A DNA stretch of 64,000 nucleotides from Talpa occidentalis (GCF_014898055.3 NW_023601104.1:47304699-47368698); one strand, 5' to 3'. Numbered from the stretch's first letter, positions 23,633 through 35,697 are shown. A program made the numbers and translations. The notes: generated by a model from the sequence alone, not told the origin.

Positions 23633-24527
23633 AACCTATGAGGTAGTTATGGTTTATTTACATTTTATAAATGAATAGTGATATTCAGAGGGTTGGGCTC
23701 TTTCTTCCCACTTAGCTTGTAAGTATAGAGCTAATATTTAGAGCCAAGTCCATTTAGATCAAAAGTTTCAATATTGTACTACTATTTGACTCCTTAAGGA
23801 ATTTAAGAACAGCCATAAGGTTCTAAGCAAAGAACTAAGCTAGTGCCTGCTCCCTAAATGGTAATGCTGTGTCCTAGACCTTTGTGAGAACTTGAAGTTT
23901 TCTTTCACCTCCATCAAGATATGCAGGTGAGAAGCTCATTATAACTGAATTGCTTTATCAACTCACTTGAGAAGTCATTTTCCTCAAGTATTCTGGGAGG
24001 GATTGAAAAATCAAAGTACACAAAAATAAACTGAAAACAGTTTTGATTGCCAGCAATTGTATCCAAGAATTTTTAAGATTCAGTTCAAACATGTTGTTCA
24101 TTACTTGATTTATTCTGGGTGGAATTACCAATGTGTGTGACTGTATTTGGAGTAATACTCAACTGGAAAGAGGCTCTGATTTCTGTGTAAACACTTCAGG
24201 CCAAAAGACAGCAATTAAGAAAAACAATCCAGACAATCAATTGTTTGAAACACCAACCTGGAGAGGATGATTGTTGACATAAACATATTTTACCTTTGAC
24301 CTGTATTAGAACACCATGTCTCCTATTGGCTATAAGCAAATTTTGAGCCCTTCTTGCTAAAATCATGCAGTTTCCCAGCAGGGACAGTTATCATTCCACA
24401 GCAGTGCTGTTAATATACATACTTATTATCCCAACAACTTGAAATAAGAGACCTGAGATTGCTCTTTTGGGTGGTGCTTCCTGCTGCCAGAAGGTGGTGT
24501 GTTTGACTTAAAAGACACTAAGGAGAT
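23633..24527. other. Intergenic, no recognisable feature
   Basis: AT-rich, no repeat or gene signal that I can support. Confidence 0.65.
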
Positions 24528-24602
24528 TCAACTTGAATGCAGCAGAGGTTGCAGATAGCTTCACAGTGCTGTGCTTAACCACTTGCGCCAACGGAGAAGC
24601 CC
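24528..24602 (-). mobile_element. tRNA-derived SINE, 5' tRNA-like part only
   Basis: Antisense text matching the head and promoter boxes only ('aaccacttgcgccaacggagaagccc'). The tail half is missing. Confidence 0.7.
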
Positions 24603-24902
24603 AGGATCAAGAAATTCTGACTCATATGAAAGACAGAAAGTGTTAACAGAAATTCAGTGTCATTAACCTATGGAAGGATTGAGTAGGAACTATAAAGTAC
24701 ATTGCTGAAAAGTACAATTTAGTCCAACAATGTGTATTGATTCTATCAGTATTACTTTTAGCAGAATATTGTACTTTTTAAATTAAATAATATCATTTGT
24801 CATTTTCATTTGTATGTCTAGGGATTAAATAGCCCTCGTTTTTGAGGTACCAGTTTAGGAGGCAAAGCAACACAGCTTTGTGAAGCCTCTAAACTATTTC
24901 TT

Positions 24903-25172
24903 TTTTTTAAAATTTATTTTTAAGGTTTATTTTATTTATACAAGAACCAGGGTATAGGCCAGAGATGCAGGAGAGTGAGAAGATTCACCAGAGACAGAGT
25001 GGGGAGCAGAACAGGCAGTCGGACTGAAAGCACTGCTGAGGGGAGCAGCGGCGAGGTAGGAGAGGTCTGCCACACCATGTGGGATTCTCCCTGGCCGGCC
25101 AGGAATCGAACCCACGCTGTAGAGGCTGCAGACAGCGCTGCGCTCATCTCACTGTGCCACCGAGGAGGCCCC
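24903..25172 (-). mobile_element. tRNA-derived SINE
   Basis: Antisense copy with all body blocks ('gccagagatgcaggagagtgag', 'ggaatcgaacccacgct', 'gtgccaccgaggaggccc'). The target duplication is too short to define. Confidence 0.88.
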
Positions 25173-25689
25173 TTGGTTGTTTATTTCTAATGGGAATGCT
25201 TCAAAAAGCACTAGTCTATTTATTGATATATAGGAGAATCCCATAGTTGAGATTTCGTCAACAAACTACTTTCCAAAGGATTTGTAGCAGTGTATGCCCC
25301 CAGTAGATGAGACTTGGCCTTTTGCCACCATCACCTCCCAGTATTGGATATTAAAAATTGTTTTTATTTTGGCAATCCAAGAAAGGAAAATTATTTTAGA
25401 ATTATGTAATAGTAAGATTTTTGTTTGTTAACCTTTAGTATTTAGTAATTTCCTTTTTTAATGAACTGCTAATCCACTTCTTTTGCCTACTTTTATAACT
25501 TTTTGAAAATATGGAGTTTCATTTTTTTAACCTTAGAGTTATTAGCCTTGTATCACATGTATTATAAATATTTTCTCAACGTTTTTCTTTTCTCTTTTAA
25601 TTTTTTGTGGTGAATCTTGCCAAGTAAACATTTTAAACTTTACTAGTAGTGTTTTAGGAATGGAAAAGTTTTTCTTCTCTCCTCTTTTT

Positions 25690-26220
25690 CCACTACTTGA
25701 AGTTCTGCAAACTAAGCTGATAAAAGACAGATTAACAAGAGAAAAGCATAAAATTTTTCTTTAAAAATTTTACATGCATGGGACTCCACAGAAAAGAAGT
25801 GAAAACCAGAGAAATGGTTAGGTTTGAAGGCTTATATACAATTTTAACACAAGGTGATAAATTGTGAAGTGACTAGGCCAAGAAAGAAAAAGAGGTTTAG
25901 CTTCAGAAAGAGTAATTGATGGGAAGGTAGATATATAGGGGGAAAGGAATGATAGATAAGAGTTATTTAGTAAGATTCATCTTGGTGCCAACTCCCTTTC
26001 TGCCAATAAAGAGGTATTCACCCCATCCTGGTACAGGAGAGGGGAAGGGGAAACCTTCACTATGGGAGATTTATGCCTTGCTTTTAGTTAGAAGGGAGAA
26101 AGTAGACAGTTCTTTCTTTTACCTTTTCATTTACCTTCATCTCAAAATAATCTTTATGCCAAAGTGGCATGTTTTAGGTTGCCATATTCTTTTATTTTAT
26201 GGCTTCTACGTCTCCCTCTT
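25690..26220 (-). repeat. Unclassified ERVL-like LTR text
   Basis: The 'taacaagagaaaagcataaaattt...ggcttatata' and 'ccaaagtggcatgttttagg' phrases resemble ancient mammalian LTRs. The short block 6330-6480 looks distantly similar. Ends are not defined. Confidence 0.35.
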
Positions 26221-26235
26221 CAAGAAATGTCTTCT

Positions 26236-26483
26236 CGGCCTCCCTGGTGACACAGCGGGAGAGCACTGGGTTGTGAAGCTGCCCGCAGCCTCTGCAGCAC
26301 TGGTTCAATCCCTGGCCAGCCAGCCAGGGTCCCACATGGCGCGCAGACCTCTCCTGCCGCCCACTGCTCCCCTCAGCAGTGTGTTTCATCAGTCTGCCTG
26401 CTCTATTCTCCCCTCTGGCTCTGGTGAATTCTCTCACCCTCCCGCTCTTCTGACTTTACTCAGTGCTTGTATAAATGAACAAA

Positions 26484-26526
<43 letters not shown>

Positions 26527-26547
26527 ATCTTTAAAAAAAAAAAAAAA
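26236..26547 (+). mobile_element. tRNA-derived SINE, type A
   Basis: Has an expanded (AAAT)n tail of about 60 bases. A short duplication around GTCTTCT lies at about 26229 and 26548. Confidence 0.9.
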
Positions 26548-26707
26548 GTCTTCTACTCTAGCATCACAGTTATTCTTGTAATTTTTCTCCCAACACATTT
26601 GTTATAATTTTTATATTTCAATTTTTTATCCTTCTAGAATTTATTTTTGGCATATGGTGCAAGGTAAAGTTTTAACCTATATCTCCCAGAGCCAGTCATT
26701 GGTTTTT

Positions 26708-27014
26708 TGTTTTTTTTTTTTTTAAAGATTTATTTATTTATTTATTTATTATTTATTTATTTATTTATACAAGCACTGGGTACAGTCAGAAGCGCAGGAG
26801 GGTGAGAGAATTCACCAGAGCCAGAGCGGGGAGCCGAGCAGGCAGAAGGACTGAAACACACTGCTGAGGGGAGCAGCGGGCAGCAAGAGAGGTCTGAGCG
26901 CCATGTGGGACCCTCCTCCTGTGGCCGTGGAGCATCTGGGGATCGAACCAGCGCTGCTGAGTCTGCGGGCAGCTTTGCAACCCAGCGCTCAACCGCTGCG
27001 CCACCGGGGAGGCC
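26708..27014 (-). mobile_element. tRNA-derived SINE, type A
   Basis: Antisense copy. The exact duplication CCAGTCATTGGTTTTT lies at 26692-26707 and 27015-27030. It stands head-to-tail opposite the 26236 copy about 160 bases away. Confidence 0.93.
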
Positions 27015-27156
27015 CCAGTCATTGGTTTTTCTTGTACATTTATGAATGAAACCATTCCTTTCCCATTAAACTGAAATCCACTTTTTTATTAATTATTATA
27101 ATATTAATATTCTATGTAAAGTTACATTTTTCTGGATTCCCTATGTATTTGTCTTC

Positions 27157-27312
27157 TTTTTTTATTTAAATATTTTATTTTATATAATTCTTACATCTTT
27201 TTTCATCTTTGCACAATGTATGCATTTTCATTTTGGTTATATTCCCCATACAATTGCATCTCCCCCCTTATTTTGACTCTAGTCCTTCCTTTCCCCGCCC
27301 CTCCCTCCCCCC
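27157..27312 (-). mobile_element. L1 3' UTR fragment, 5'-truncated
   Basis: The antisense reading is a G-rich tract, then 'gcaattgtatggggaatataacc', then the alternative tail 'aaaatgcatacattgtgcaaa' and A/T-rich end. The duplication TGTATTTGTCTTC lies at 27144-27156 and 27313-27325. Confidence 0.9.
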
Positions 27313-27325
27313 TGTATTTGTCTTC

Positions 27326-28843
27326 ATTTTATGCTAATACTTTTTTAACTTCTACTCTTTGAGCATAGATTTAGGTTGTTTTACTGTCTTTAGAGACAGA
27401 TTGTGTACTCTCAACCTCTGCTAATCTTCTGAAATGTCTTAATTCTTACATATTCATCTTACATTTACAAATATTGAAATTGTTTATGTTGTCCTATTAC
27501 ACCTTTTAATATCAAATTATACCTCTCTTTAAAGTTTATTTCTAAGCATTTTGTTTTTGTCATTCATGTTGGTTAGGATAAAAACCTTTCAAAGTAAGTT
27601 CTAGACACTTTTCTGCCAAAGCACTTTGTATTGACTCCAGCATATGAGCAAATAACCACTGGTCCCAAGAGTTTTTGTTTTGTTTTCAGCTGCATATGGC
27701 GTGAATAAGAGGAAAACAGGGAAGACAGAAACTTACATTAGCTTTGATTCAAATTTCCAATGAATTTGGTTCTGTTAGTTCAGATTGTAATGTCTTTGTC
27801 ATTTTTCTACAGTCTTCGCAGCATTTGTAAAGTGAAATATTAATGTCAATATATGTCACTTGATTTTAAAAAATGATTTGTTATCAAAATGTTCAGTCTG
27901 ATGGCCAGATTTAAATACCTCCTATATTAAGTATTTTCTTCAAAAAGTTAAATCCATATGTACTTAGTCTTCTTGATTTAGTCAGTGGGTATTTATTGAA
28001 GATTTTCTTAGTCATGAAATGCATTCAAGCATTACTTGAATTCTGGATGTATTCAAATTTACCTATACTCAGTGTAAATAATGCAAATAATTTTAATATT
28101 TCACTCAATAAACACCAACCCAAGGGAATTTGTACAATTAAGGCTGGCTAATCATATGGGAAATGTCTATCCATGACTTTAAGAGGTCATCAACTGCTGT
28201 TGAGAAATTAGTCTTATTGGTCTGACATAGCAGAGTTGCTGGGTAATGATAACTTTGTCGACATTTTGATGTAAGACATTAAAGAACTTAATAAGTGTCC
28301 CCTAGAAAGAATGACTAAGGAAAACTCAGTGAATAAACATTTTTTAAAACTTACCTATATAGTTGTATAAAAAGATCATATAATTTAATATATCCCACTT
28401 ATAAAAATAATATATATTTCATATAATATATATCAATAGATAATCACAGCTATGAGTTTCACATATCAATATAGAAAACATTTTTGTCATGTATTTTTTA
28501 TTTGTGGGACTTTGCAAGGACAATTTGAGAATATTTTACTTTTGCTTGCTGACTAACCTGAGAATTCCTGTGAAGCATGAAACTTAATGGTGGGAAAATA
28601 CCAAAAACTGTGAAAATCAGGAAAATATATAACATAGCTTCTGCCTTCCAGAAACTTGAAGGAACAATATAGAATAGGGCCATATTAGAAATGTGAGATG
28701 TGAAATAATTTATCATGAATGAAAAAATATGTGGTCATACCATTACTATGAAATTGTTAAGTGAATTAATGAAATGACAAACTATTCTATACATTTATTA
28801 AGCCTGATTTCAAATCCAGAGTATAGGGAATTTGTTTTCTTTT
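27326..28843. other. Intergenic, no recognisable feature
   Basis: AT-rich unique-looking sequence, including a very AT-rich patch at 28380-28440. Confidence 0.65.
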
Positions 28844-28859
28844 AAAACAATGAAAATTG

Positions 28860-29148
28860 GGCCTCCCCAGTGGCACAGCGGTTGAGCACTGGGTTGCGAA
28901 GCTACCCGCAGCCTCTGTAGCACCGGTTCAATCCCTGGCCACCAGCGAGGGTCCCGCATGGTGTGCAGACCTCTCCTGCTGCGCCCGCTGCTCCTCTCAG
29001 CAGTGTATTTCGTCAGTTGGCCTGTTCTGTTCCCCTCTCTGGCTCTGGTGAATTCTCTCACCCTCCTGCGCTTCTGACTGTACCCAGTGCTTGTATAAAT
29101 AAATAAATAAATTTTTTTAAAATAAGTATATGTTAAAAAAAAATAAAT
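28860..29148 (+). mobile_element. tRNA-derived SINE, type A
   Basis: The duplication AAAACAATGAAAATTG / AAAACAACGAAAATTG (one mismatch) lies at 28844-28859 and 29149-29164. Confidence 0.92.
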
Positions 29149-29164
29149 AAAACAACGAAAATTG

Positions 29165-30196
29165 CAAGAGTAAAACATGCTTGTTGTTTTGAAAATTCAG
29201 CTGATTATAAAGTAAAAGTAAAAAGTCTCTTTTCATCCTCATTCACCAATGGAACTCCCAGAGACAACTCTTTATAGTTTGCCTATCCACTTCAGAAGTG
29301 TTATATGCCATATACATAATTTTAGAGGAGACCACATACAGTCCTTCCAAAACTGACCTTCATTTGAGTACCTACTAATTATTTTTAGCACTTGCACGTG
29401 GCAGTAATATTACTGCTAAAGTACAGTTTATTTAATCATTTCCTTATTGTTAGACTTTTAGGTTATTGTTTTCCACTGTTAAAAAACAGTACCTCATTTA
29501 GTAACTTTACACCCCCTTGTGTCCGCCGGTTGTCTGTAAAATTAATTCCTAGAAATGTAGTGAATCTTTAAAGCTGCAGTTTTGACCCAGACTGAAGTTG
29601 TTCTGTCGTGACTTAGTTTGTACTAATCAGTGTAGCTAAATCAGTGTTACTAGATGTTAAGATGCTCTGGTCTCAACGAGAAAGATGAAAGTTGTTTAGT
29701 TCCCCACACCCCTTTTTTTGGTTTTGTTTTTTGTTTTGTTTTGTTTTGTTTTGGAACATGTTCAGCTCTTCCTTTCCTTTCTTAAAGCTCCCAGCTACAT
29801 CCCTTCAGAAGCTCAAGCTGTTTTGGATTAAGTATATATTGTGCGTCCTTCGTAAAGGAAAATGACTCTTGTCCTAAGAACCGCAGAGGAGAGGCAGCAA
29901 TCTTGAAAAACGATCTTGTGTCACAGGGGAAAATATTTGCAGTTTTCTAACATTTATTCTCAAACATTTTATTGGGACCAGGAACTGGTCCGACTCCTCT
30001 TTTCAGTTTGTGGCTGGGCTGGACGAGGGTGATCTGTGGTCTTTTGTCCGCCTCAGACCGGAGAGGGGGAGAGGCTAAGTCTTGACTGTGCCGGGATAGA
30101 ACTGAATTCAGGAAAACTCCGTGACCGAGCGAGTGACGGGGGTCGTTTTCTCTACCCGTCGTAGCTGTTGCTTATGAGAGGGTAACCGTGAGGGGT
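29165..30196. other. Upstream flank of the G2E3 CpG island
   Basis: Unique sequence with rising GC content from about 29990. No exon or known element is visible, but distal promoter elements could lie here. Confidence 0.55.
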
Positions 30197-30279
30197 AAAA
30201 AAAAAAAAAGAAAGAAAGAAAGAAAAAGAAAAAAAGGGGAAAAAAAGGAAAAACAAAAGAAAAAAAAAAAAAAAGAAAG
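30197..30279 (+). repeat. Homopurine A/G tract
   Basis: Over 80 bases almost wholly A and G, with A-runs, GAAA repeats and G-runs and a single C, directly abutting the CpG island upstream of G2E3. Confidence 0.9.
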
Positions 30280-30535
30280 TCCCGGTTTTATTCTTCTCGT
30301 CCTTGAAGGAATGAACTTCAGCACGTCTCCGCCCACTTCAGAAACAAGAGTCACCCGACAGAAACAGAAACTCCGACCCGCGCCCGGGCTTCTCCGTGAA
30401 CCTGAACGGGGGAGACAAAAGAAGCCGAAGCGCAGGGGAGACAGCCCTGAGCGAGCGCCCAGCGGGAGAGGAGCCGGGGCGCGCCGCGGGCCCCGCCTCT
30501 CAGGTGGTGGGGCCGGGCGCTCCTTCCGGGTTGCT

Positions 30536-30544
30536 GCGGAAGTG
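30536..30544 (+). promoter_or_regulatory. ETS-type site GCGGAAGTG, with a second inverted ETS core at 30523-30530
   Basis: GCGGAAGTG resembles the CCGGAAGTG site bound by GABP/ELK factors. CTTCCGGG at 30523-30530 is the same core on the other strand. Both lie about 110-130 bases upstream of the exon 1 donor in the CpG island, which is typical for TATA-less housekeeping promoters. This is motif recognition only. Confidence 0.5.
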
Positions 30545-30555
30545 GCGAATTTGAA
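30544..30555 (+). promoter_or_regulatory. G2E3: CHR-like element TTTGAA (30550-30555) with GGCG just upstream
   Basis: TTTGAA is the core of the cell-cycle genes homology region bound by the DREAM/MuvB-B-MYB complexes that confine genes to G2/M. GGCG at 30544-30547 is CDE/E2F-like, but the spacing (two bases) is shorter than the usual four or so. The gene is named for G2/M expression, so the match is biologically sensible. It remains inference. I see no CCAAT boxes alongside. Confidence 0.45.
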
Positions 30556-30654
30556 TCCTGTGGCCGTTGGGTGGGGCGGCTCGCGGCTGGCGCGCGGCGC
30601 GGCGCTGAAGGGAGAAGTGACACGCTCGCTCGGGAACTTCTGCCCGCGCGCCTT
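30556..30654 (+). other. G2E3: G2E3 exon 1 (5' UTR, non-coding; 5' end approximate)
   Basis: A consensus donor (CTT|GTGAGT) follows base 30654 inside the CpG island, and the first coding exon is 12 kb downstream. No start codon in frame with the protein is visible here, so exon 1 is inferred to be leader only. The transcription start cannot be fixed by eye. I place it just after the CHR-like element because such elements usually lie close to the start site. Confidence 0.65.
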
Positions 30655-31070
30655 GTGAGTGGATGCGGGGACGGGATGAGACGCTGCTCCAGCGGGAGCA
30701 GCGGGACCGTGGGGTGGGACTGGGGGTCGGGGGGCAGGATGACCTAGCGGGGGCTTGGTGCTGCCTTCGGGGGTGCCGGGGCGGGGCGTCGGGGCCGTGG
30801 GGGGGGGCGGGCGTGGGAAATCGGGGGTCCGGGAAGCGTTTCCCGGCTCCGCGCTGCCGGGGCACACGAGCCAGCCCCGAGTTGGGAGGGTCCCGAGGCC
30901 TGTCCTCCGGGATCTCTGACTTTCTGGTAATCACAGTCTAGTCTTTCGGCCAGTGTGGCTCAGATGTTGACGCTTCCGTCGTAAGATCTAATTGCGAAAG
31001 CGTTTCCACAGGTGAAGGAATTTTCCTTTCTTAAAGATGGAAGGTTGGGGGCGTTTAGAATGTGGAGGCG

Positions 31071-31104
31071 TTTAGAGGACTCCGTAGCCCCGGAGTCCTC
31101 TAAA
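31071..31104. repeat. Perfect 14-bp inverted repeat with 6-base loop
   Basis: TTTAGAGGACTCCG (31071-31084) and its exact reverse complement (31091-31104) flank TAGCCC. A related TTAGAGGAC follows at about 31115. It lies about 420 bases into G2E3 intron 1 and would form a stable hairpin in the nascent RNA. Confidence 0.9.
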
Positions 31105-31842
31105 GAGGAAGTCTTAGAGGACTTAATTACTCTGTACCGCAGAGCAGTGACAGTCTTTGAAATGCCTGGTGGGGATTTAAACTGAAATCTGAGTATCCTT
31201 TGTATTTAAAACCCGGATATTTTCTTTCACGGTTGACTTTTTTTCGTGCACCGCAAAAATCCGAGACTCTTGCTCTTTTAAACTGGCTGTAATAAAAGCA
31301 CGATTCACAAGGGTCTTAGTTTGCTAACAATAGGGATAAGGTTTAGTTGGTTCCCCAGACCTGCAAAGTCCTTCTCAATCTGTTTACGGTTATTGTATCC
31401 AACCAGCGTCTTCATAATATTCCACCATTTTCTCAACCTGTGAGGGTCTGTCCATACTACCTCAGTTCTCCAAATCACTTTTTTATGCTTGCTTAGCCAT
31501 CAACCTTTTTTATTTCACCTTAACATTTTACCCAGTGGGTTGTAAATACCTTCCTTAACTACTGCACACAGAGGGCTTCTGCTTGAGTGCAATTTAGTTA
31601 TAAACATAGAACTAGACTGAGAAGCTTTTGCTTTATCTGCACTTCTTGGTACAGAACAGTGATTTTGCTCTGAAACTTCTGATCAACGAGTGCTTGTTAT
31701 TTTAACAGTTTAACACACTGTATCTAGTCAATGCTGAAAAACATAAAATGCTGCTTTTTTCCTGGGTAGTGTAGTAGAGGGATTTCAGTGATTATACATA
31801 GTTTATAAATTTGACAAATATGGGTAAATAATTAAATCATTA

Positions 31843-32299
31843 TGTTATAGAGCAACCCCGATATTAAACGGGTTCCTGGCTGTGGGTCCTCACCCCCGCG
31901 CTTTAAAGGGACTTATGAATACTCTACTACAGACACACACAAAAGGTTAATTTACAAGAGAAAAGGAAATAAGGAAAATGTACAACTCAGGGAGAAAATA
32001 GGGAAATAAAGTCTTTAATGCGTCCTACCCGATCCGACGACCTGGAAACCCAAAGTCACTCAGAGCTGGCCTGAAGCTGCTAGCTGGCGGAGAGCCAAAA
32101 TGGGGGAGCCCCCCAAAGCCCACGTGTCTGCCTTTTGTATCCACCTGGCTGCTTAACCCCACCCTCAGGTCCCAGCCACCTTCCCTTTGGTGGTGATGGG
32201 ATTTGGAGTTCCCAGTGTCTTTGGCTTTGACCTGGGGTAGGGGTGGAGTCCACAAAGCCTATATGGAATTTGCTTTGGGACATCCTTTTCCCCCTAACA
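31843..32299 (-). repeat. Solo LTR, second family, antisense in G2E3 intron 1
   Basis: 457 bases with the exact duplication ATTA (31839-31842 and 32300-32303). It lies about 1.2 kb downstream of exon 1, so its own promoter would fire toward the G2E3 promoter if active. Confidence 0.92.
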
Positions 32300-32719
32300 A
32301 TTAGTTCAGAAGACATTTCAAGTGGGAAAAGATTTAGTGATTTTTTTTTTAAAGTTACGTTTAATTTCCTCCTGGTGCATCTTTTTAATTAGAAGGATAA
32401 TGTATGTTAGGCATGTTAAAAATTAACTTTATAGTAGAGAATTTAGCTTTATTTGTATGTGAGTTTGTTTCTACTTTCATTCAATTTCTAAGCAAATATT
32501 GGAGAATGAAAAACAGAAAAGCTTGTGTTTCCTTTTCAGTTTGAACAGTCAAGACTTTTATCTCACCTCGACCACAAATTTTTCTTTAAAAACCTGCTCA
32601 ACAGAGTGGGAATGTCATTCTAAAAACCGGTGGGTATATGTACTCCCATCGCACACACTTTCTCCTGCAGTAGTCTAAGTATTTGAATCTGCTTAATATT
32701 TGATGAAAGCTAGACCATT

Positions 32720-32956
32720 CAAAGCCTCCCTGGTGGCACAATGGGCTAAGCACAGCACTGCGAAGCTATCAGCAGCTACTGCAGCATGAGTTCGATTCCT
32801 GGCTGACCAGGGAGCTACCCACATGGTGTGGCAGACCTTTCCTGTCTGGCCAGCTATTCCCCACTCTGTCTCTAGTAAATCCTCTCACCTCCCACACCTC
32901 TGGCCTGCACCTGAGTTTTTGTATGCATAAATAAATAAATCTTAAAAAAAGAAAAA
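32720..32956 (+). mobile_element. tRNA-derived SINE, type B, in intron 1
   Basis: Lacks part of the middle block. The duplication GAAAGCTAGACCATT / GAAAGCTGGACCATT lies at 32705-32719 and 32957-32971. Confidence 0.92.
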
Positions 32957-35106
32957 GAAAGCTGGACCATTGCTTTTTTTGGATTTTGGAGTTGTGCTGG
33001 GATGACAATGGAATTATGGCAGAACAAGTAATGGCCTAGGGAGCTAATATGGGAGTGTAGAGGGCAGACACCAGTTTTCTGAGGACTAGTTATAAAATAA
33101 GTCAATATAAACTTGTAAATTTGTTGTTTCTGCTTTTTTGTTAAAACTATTTTTTAGAACAGATTTAGGTTCACAGCAAAATTGAGGGGGGAATTATAGG
33201 GAGTTCCATTACTCCTTGCCCCCACAAATGCATTGCCTCCATTATCAACATTCCCCACTAGAGTGGTACATTTGTTGACAATTAATGGACCTACCTGGAG
33301 ATTTCATAATCACTTCATAATCATATACTTCATAATGATTTAAACTTCCTAGTTTTGATTTCTTTGCTCTTGGTGTCATACATTCTATAGATTTGGACAA
33401 ATAATGATTATCCATCATTATTATATATAAAATATTTTCACTGTTTTAAAAATCCTGTGTTCAACCTTTTCCCCCTCATCCCTTTTGAAACCACAGATCT
33501 TTTTACTCCCTAATTTTGCCTTTTCCAGAATGTTATTTAGTTGCAGTCATACTCTATGTAGCCATTCAGATTGGCTTCTTTCATTTTAGTAATAATATTT
33601 AAGATTCTTCCATGTCTTTTCATGGCTTGATAACTTTTCTTTTTAGCATTAATACTCCGTTGTCTGGTGGTGCCACAGTTTTATCCATTTGCCTACTGAA
33701 GGACACCTTAGTTGCCTCCAGGTTTTGGCAGTTATGAATAAAGAGCCTATAAACATTCATGTTAAGATTTTGGTGTGGACATAAACTTTCAGTTCTTTTG
33801 GGTAAATGTCAAGGAGTATGATTATATTATCACTTGGTTGTATACAGTTCTTTTTATACATTGTTGGATTTGATTTACTAATTTTTTTTGTTCTATATTG
33901 ATCTGTAGTTTTCTTTTGGTATTTTCGCATTCCAGTAATGCTGGCCTAATTGAATGAGTTAGGAAGCATTTTCTTCTCTCTTCTGAAAGAGATCATAGAC
34001 TTGACATAATTTCTCCCCTAAATGTTTGGTAGAATTCAGCAGTGAAACCATCTGGGCCTGGAGTTTTCTGTTTTGAATTTTCATTCGTTTTGAGTTAATT
34101 TTTGCTTATGGTGCAAAGTAAGAGCCATCCTCATTCCTTTGCTTATAAGTACTCATTTGTCCCAAAATCATTCCCTGAAGAGACTATTCTTAACCCCATT
34201 AAATGGTCTTGGCACCCTTGTCAAAAACTAATTGATCATAAATGCATGGGTTTGTTTCTGGTCTCTTCTACTGCTAGGTATGCTGTCCTTTTCCCAGTAC
34301 CACCCAGTTTTGAGTAATGTAAATTGTTTTGACTATTTTGAGCCCTTTGCAATTCCTTAAGAATTTTAGAATCAGGTTTTCCATTTCTGCCCTCAAAAAA
34401 GGCATTTGGTTTTGATAGGGATTGCTTCAAATTTGTAGATTACTTTGCTACCCAAACAGAATATTAAGTCTTCCCACCATAGACTCAGTATCTTTTCATT
34501 TAATTTAGATTCTCTCATTTCCTTTAGCAGTGTTTAGTAGTTTTCAGTGTACAAATCTTGTACCTCTTTAGCGACATTTATTCCTAAGTGATTTTGTTCT
34601 TTTTGATGTTATTGTCAATGGAATTGATTCCTCAATTTCCTTTATGGATTGTTCTTTACTGTTGTATAGAAATACAACTGATATGTGTGTGTTGATCTTG
34701 CATCCCACAACTTTGTGGAGTTTATGTATCAGTTCTAACAGTTTTGTGTGTGTGTGTGTGTATACAGGTGAATTCATTGGGGACATAAAAGACTCTGTCC
34801 CCTGAAAATACATTTTCTTCTTTCAATATGGATGCTTTTTATTTCTTTTCTAGCCTAATGATTCTGGCTAGAACTTCTAGTACAATGTTGGCTAGAAGTG
34901 GTACAAGTAGACAAGATCATTTTGCTCTAGTTCTTACGTGCTTTCCAGATCTTATTAATTTTCAGTCTTTCACCATCGAGTGTGATGCTAGCTGTGGGTT
35001 TTTAATAGATGCTTTTTATGTTGCTGAGGAAGTTCCCTTTCTGGTTGAGTGTTTTATCATGAAAAACTGTTGGACTTACAAATGTCTTTTTCTGCATAAA
35101 TCAAAG

Positions 35107-35697
35107 TGTTAACAGGATGGTCCCCAGGAAAGGGGGAGGTTCAAGGTTTTCTGCCCCACCCAAAGAAGGGTGGAGCAAAAAAAAGAGAAGAGACTGAGGG
35201 AGGAAGGAAGCAGGATGGAGAGCCAGAAGGAGACCTGGTGGAGGCGCATGGAGCAGAGAGACACGTGAAGAAACTTGTGCTTGCCTTTTGGCCGTGGACT
35301 GTGTGAAACAGATGTGGGTGAGAGACCTGTGGGGAGGATAACAATGGCAGCTTTTATCTTTATTTTGATTTTCCTCTTTTCCTCCCAGACTTGTCTGGTT
35401 ATTTCTGATCCTTTTCTGTGGGACCCTGCCGAAAGGTGCTTTAGACCTGTGGCAGGTTTTCGGGCCTTGCTCTGGGCCAATCCTGTTTGGGTGGACTTTT
35501 ACCCGTGAGGGCACAGGTAACTGGGTGCTTGATTTATAAACTATATTCTTTGCCTTTCCTGTATTGTTTACTAATTGTATTAAAGTTCATTTTCATTAAA
35601 GTCTCATATGTTTTGTGTTGATGCGGCGGATGGCAGAACCTATGTAGAGCAGGCAGGTTTGCAGGGTCTGGGGTGCCCCTTTCTCTGCCCTGTAACA
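35107..35697 (+). repeat. Solo LTR, same family, inserted in an antisense L1 within G2E3 intron 1
   Basis: Starts TGTTAACAGGATGG and ends CCCTGTAACA, collinear with the 107-697 LTR but clearly diverged. The L1 text continues on both sides. A 77-codon ORF (35275-35508) corresponds to the LTR ORF of the younger copies. The target duplication is only a 3-base AAG match. Confidence 0.87.

Larger units (their letters stand above)
30290..30935. promoter_or_regulatory. G2E3: CpG island, G2E3 promoter region
   Basis: Base composition switches from AT-rich to strongly GC-rich with frequent CG dinucleotides (for example GGGGCGGGGCG near 30780), and exon 1 ends inside it. No TATA box is evident. A divergent antisense transcript from the same island is plausible, because human has an antisense RNA locus next to G2E3, but nothing in the sequence proves it. 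Confidence 0.85.

Noticed and set aside
30172..30867. 231-codon antisense ORF across the CpG island
   Set aside because: It is proline- and arginine-rich translation of GC-rich promoter DNA that ends in translated homopurine tract. Other frames are equally open, and there is no family resemblance.
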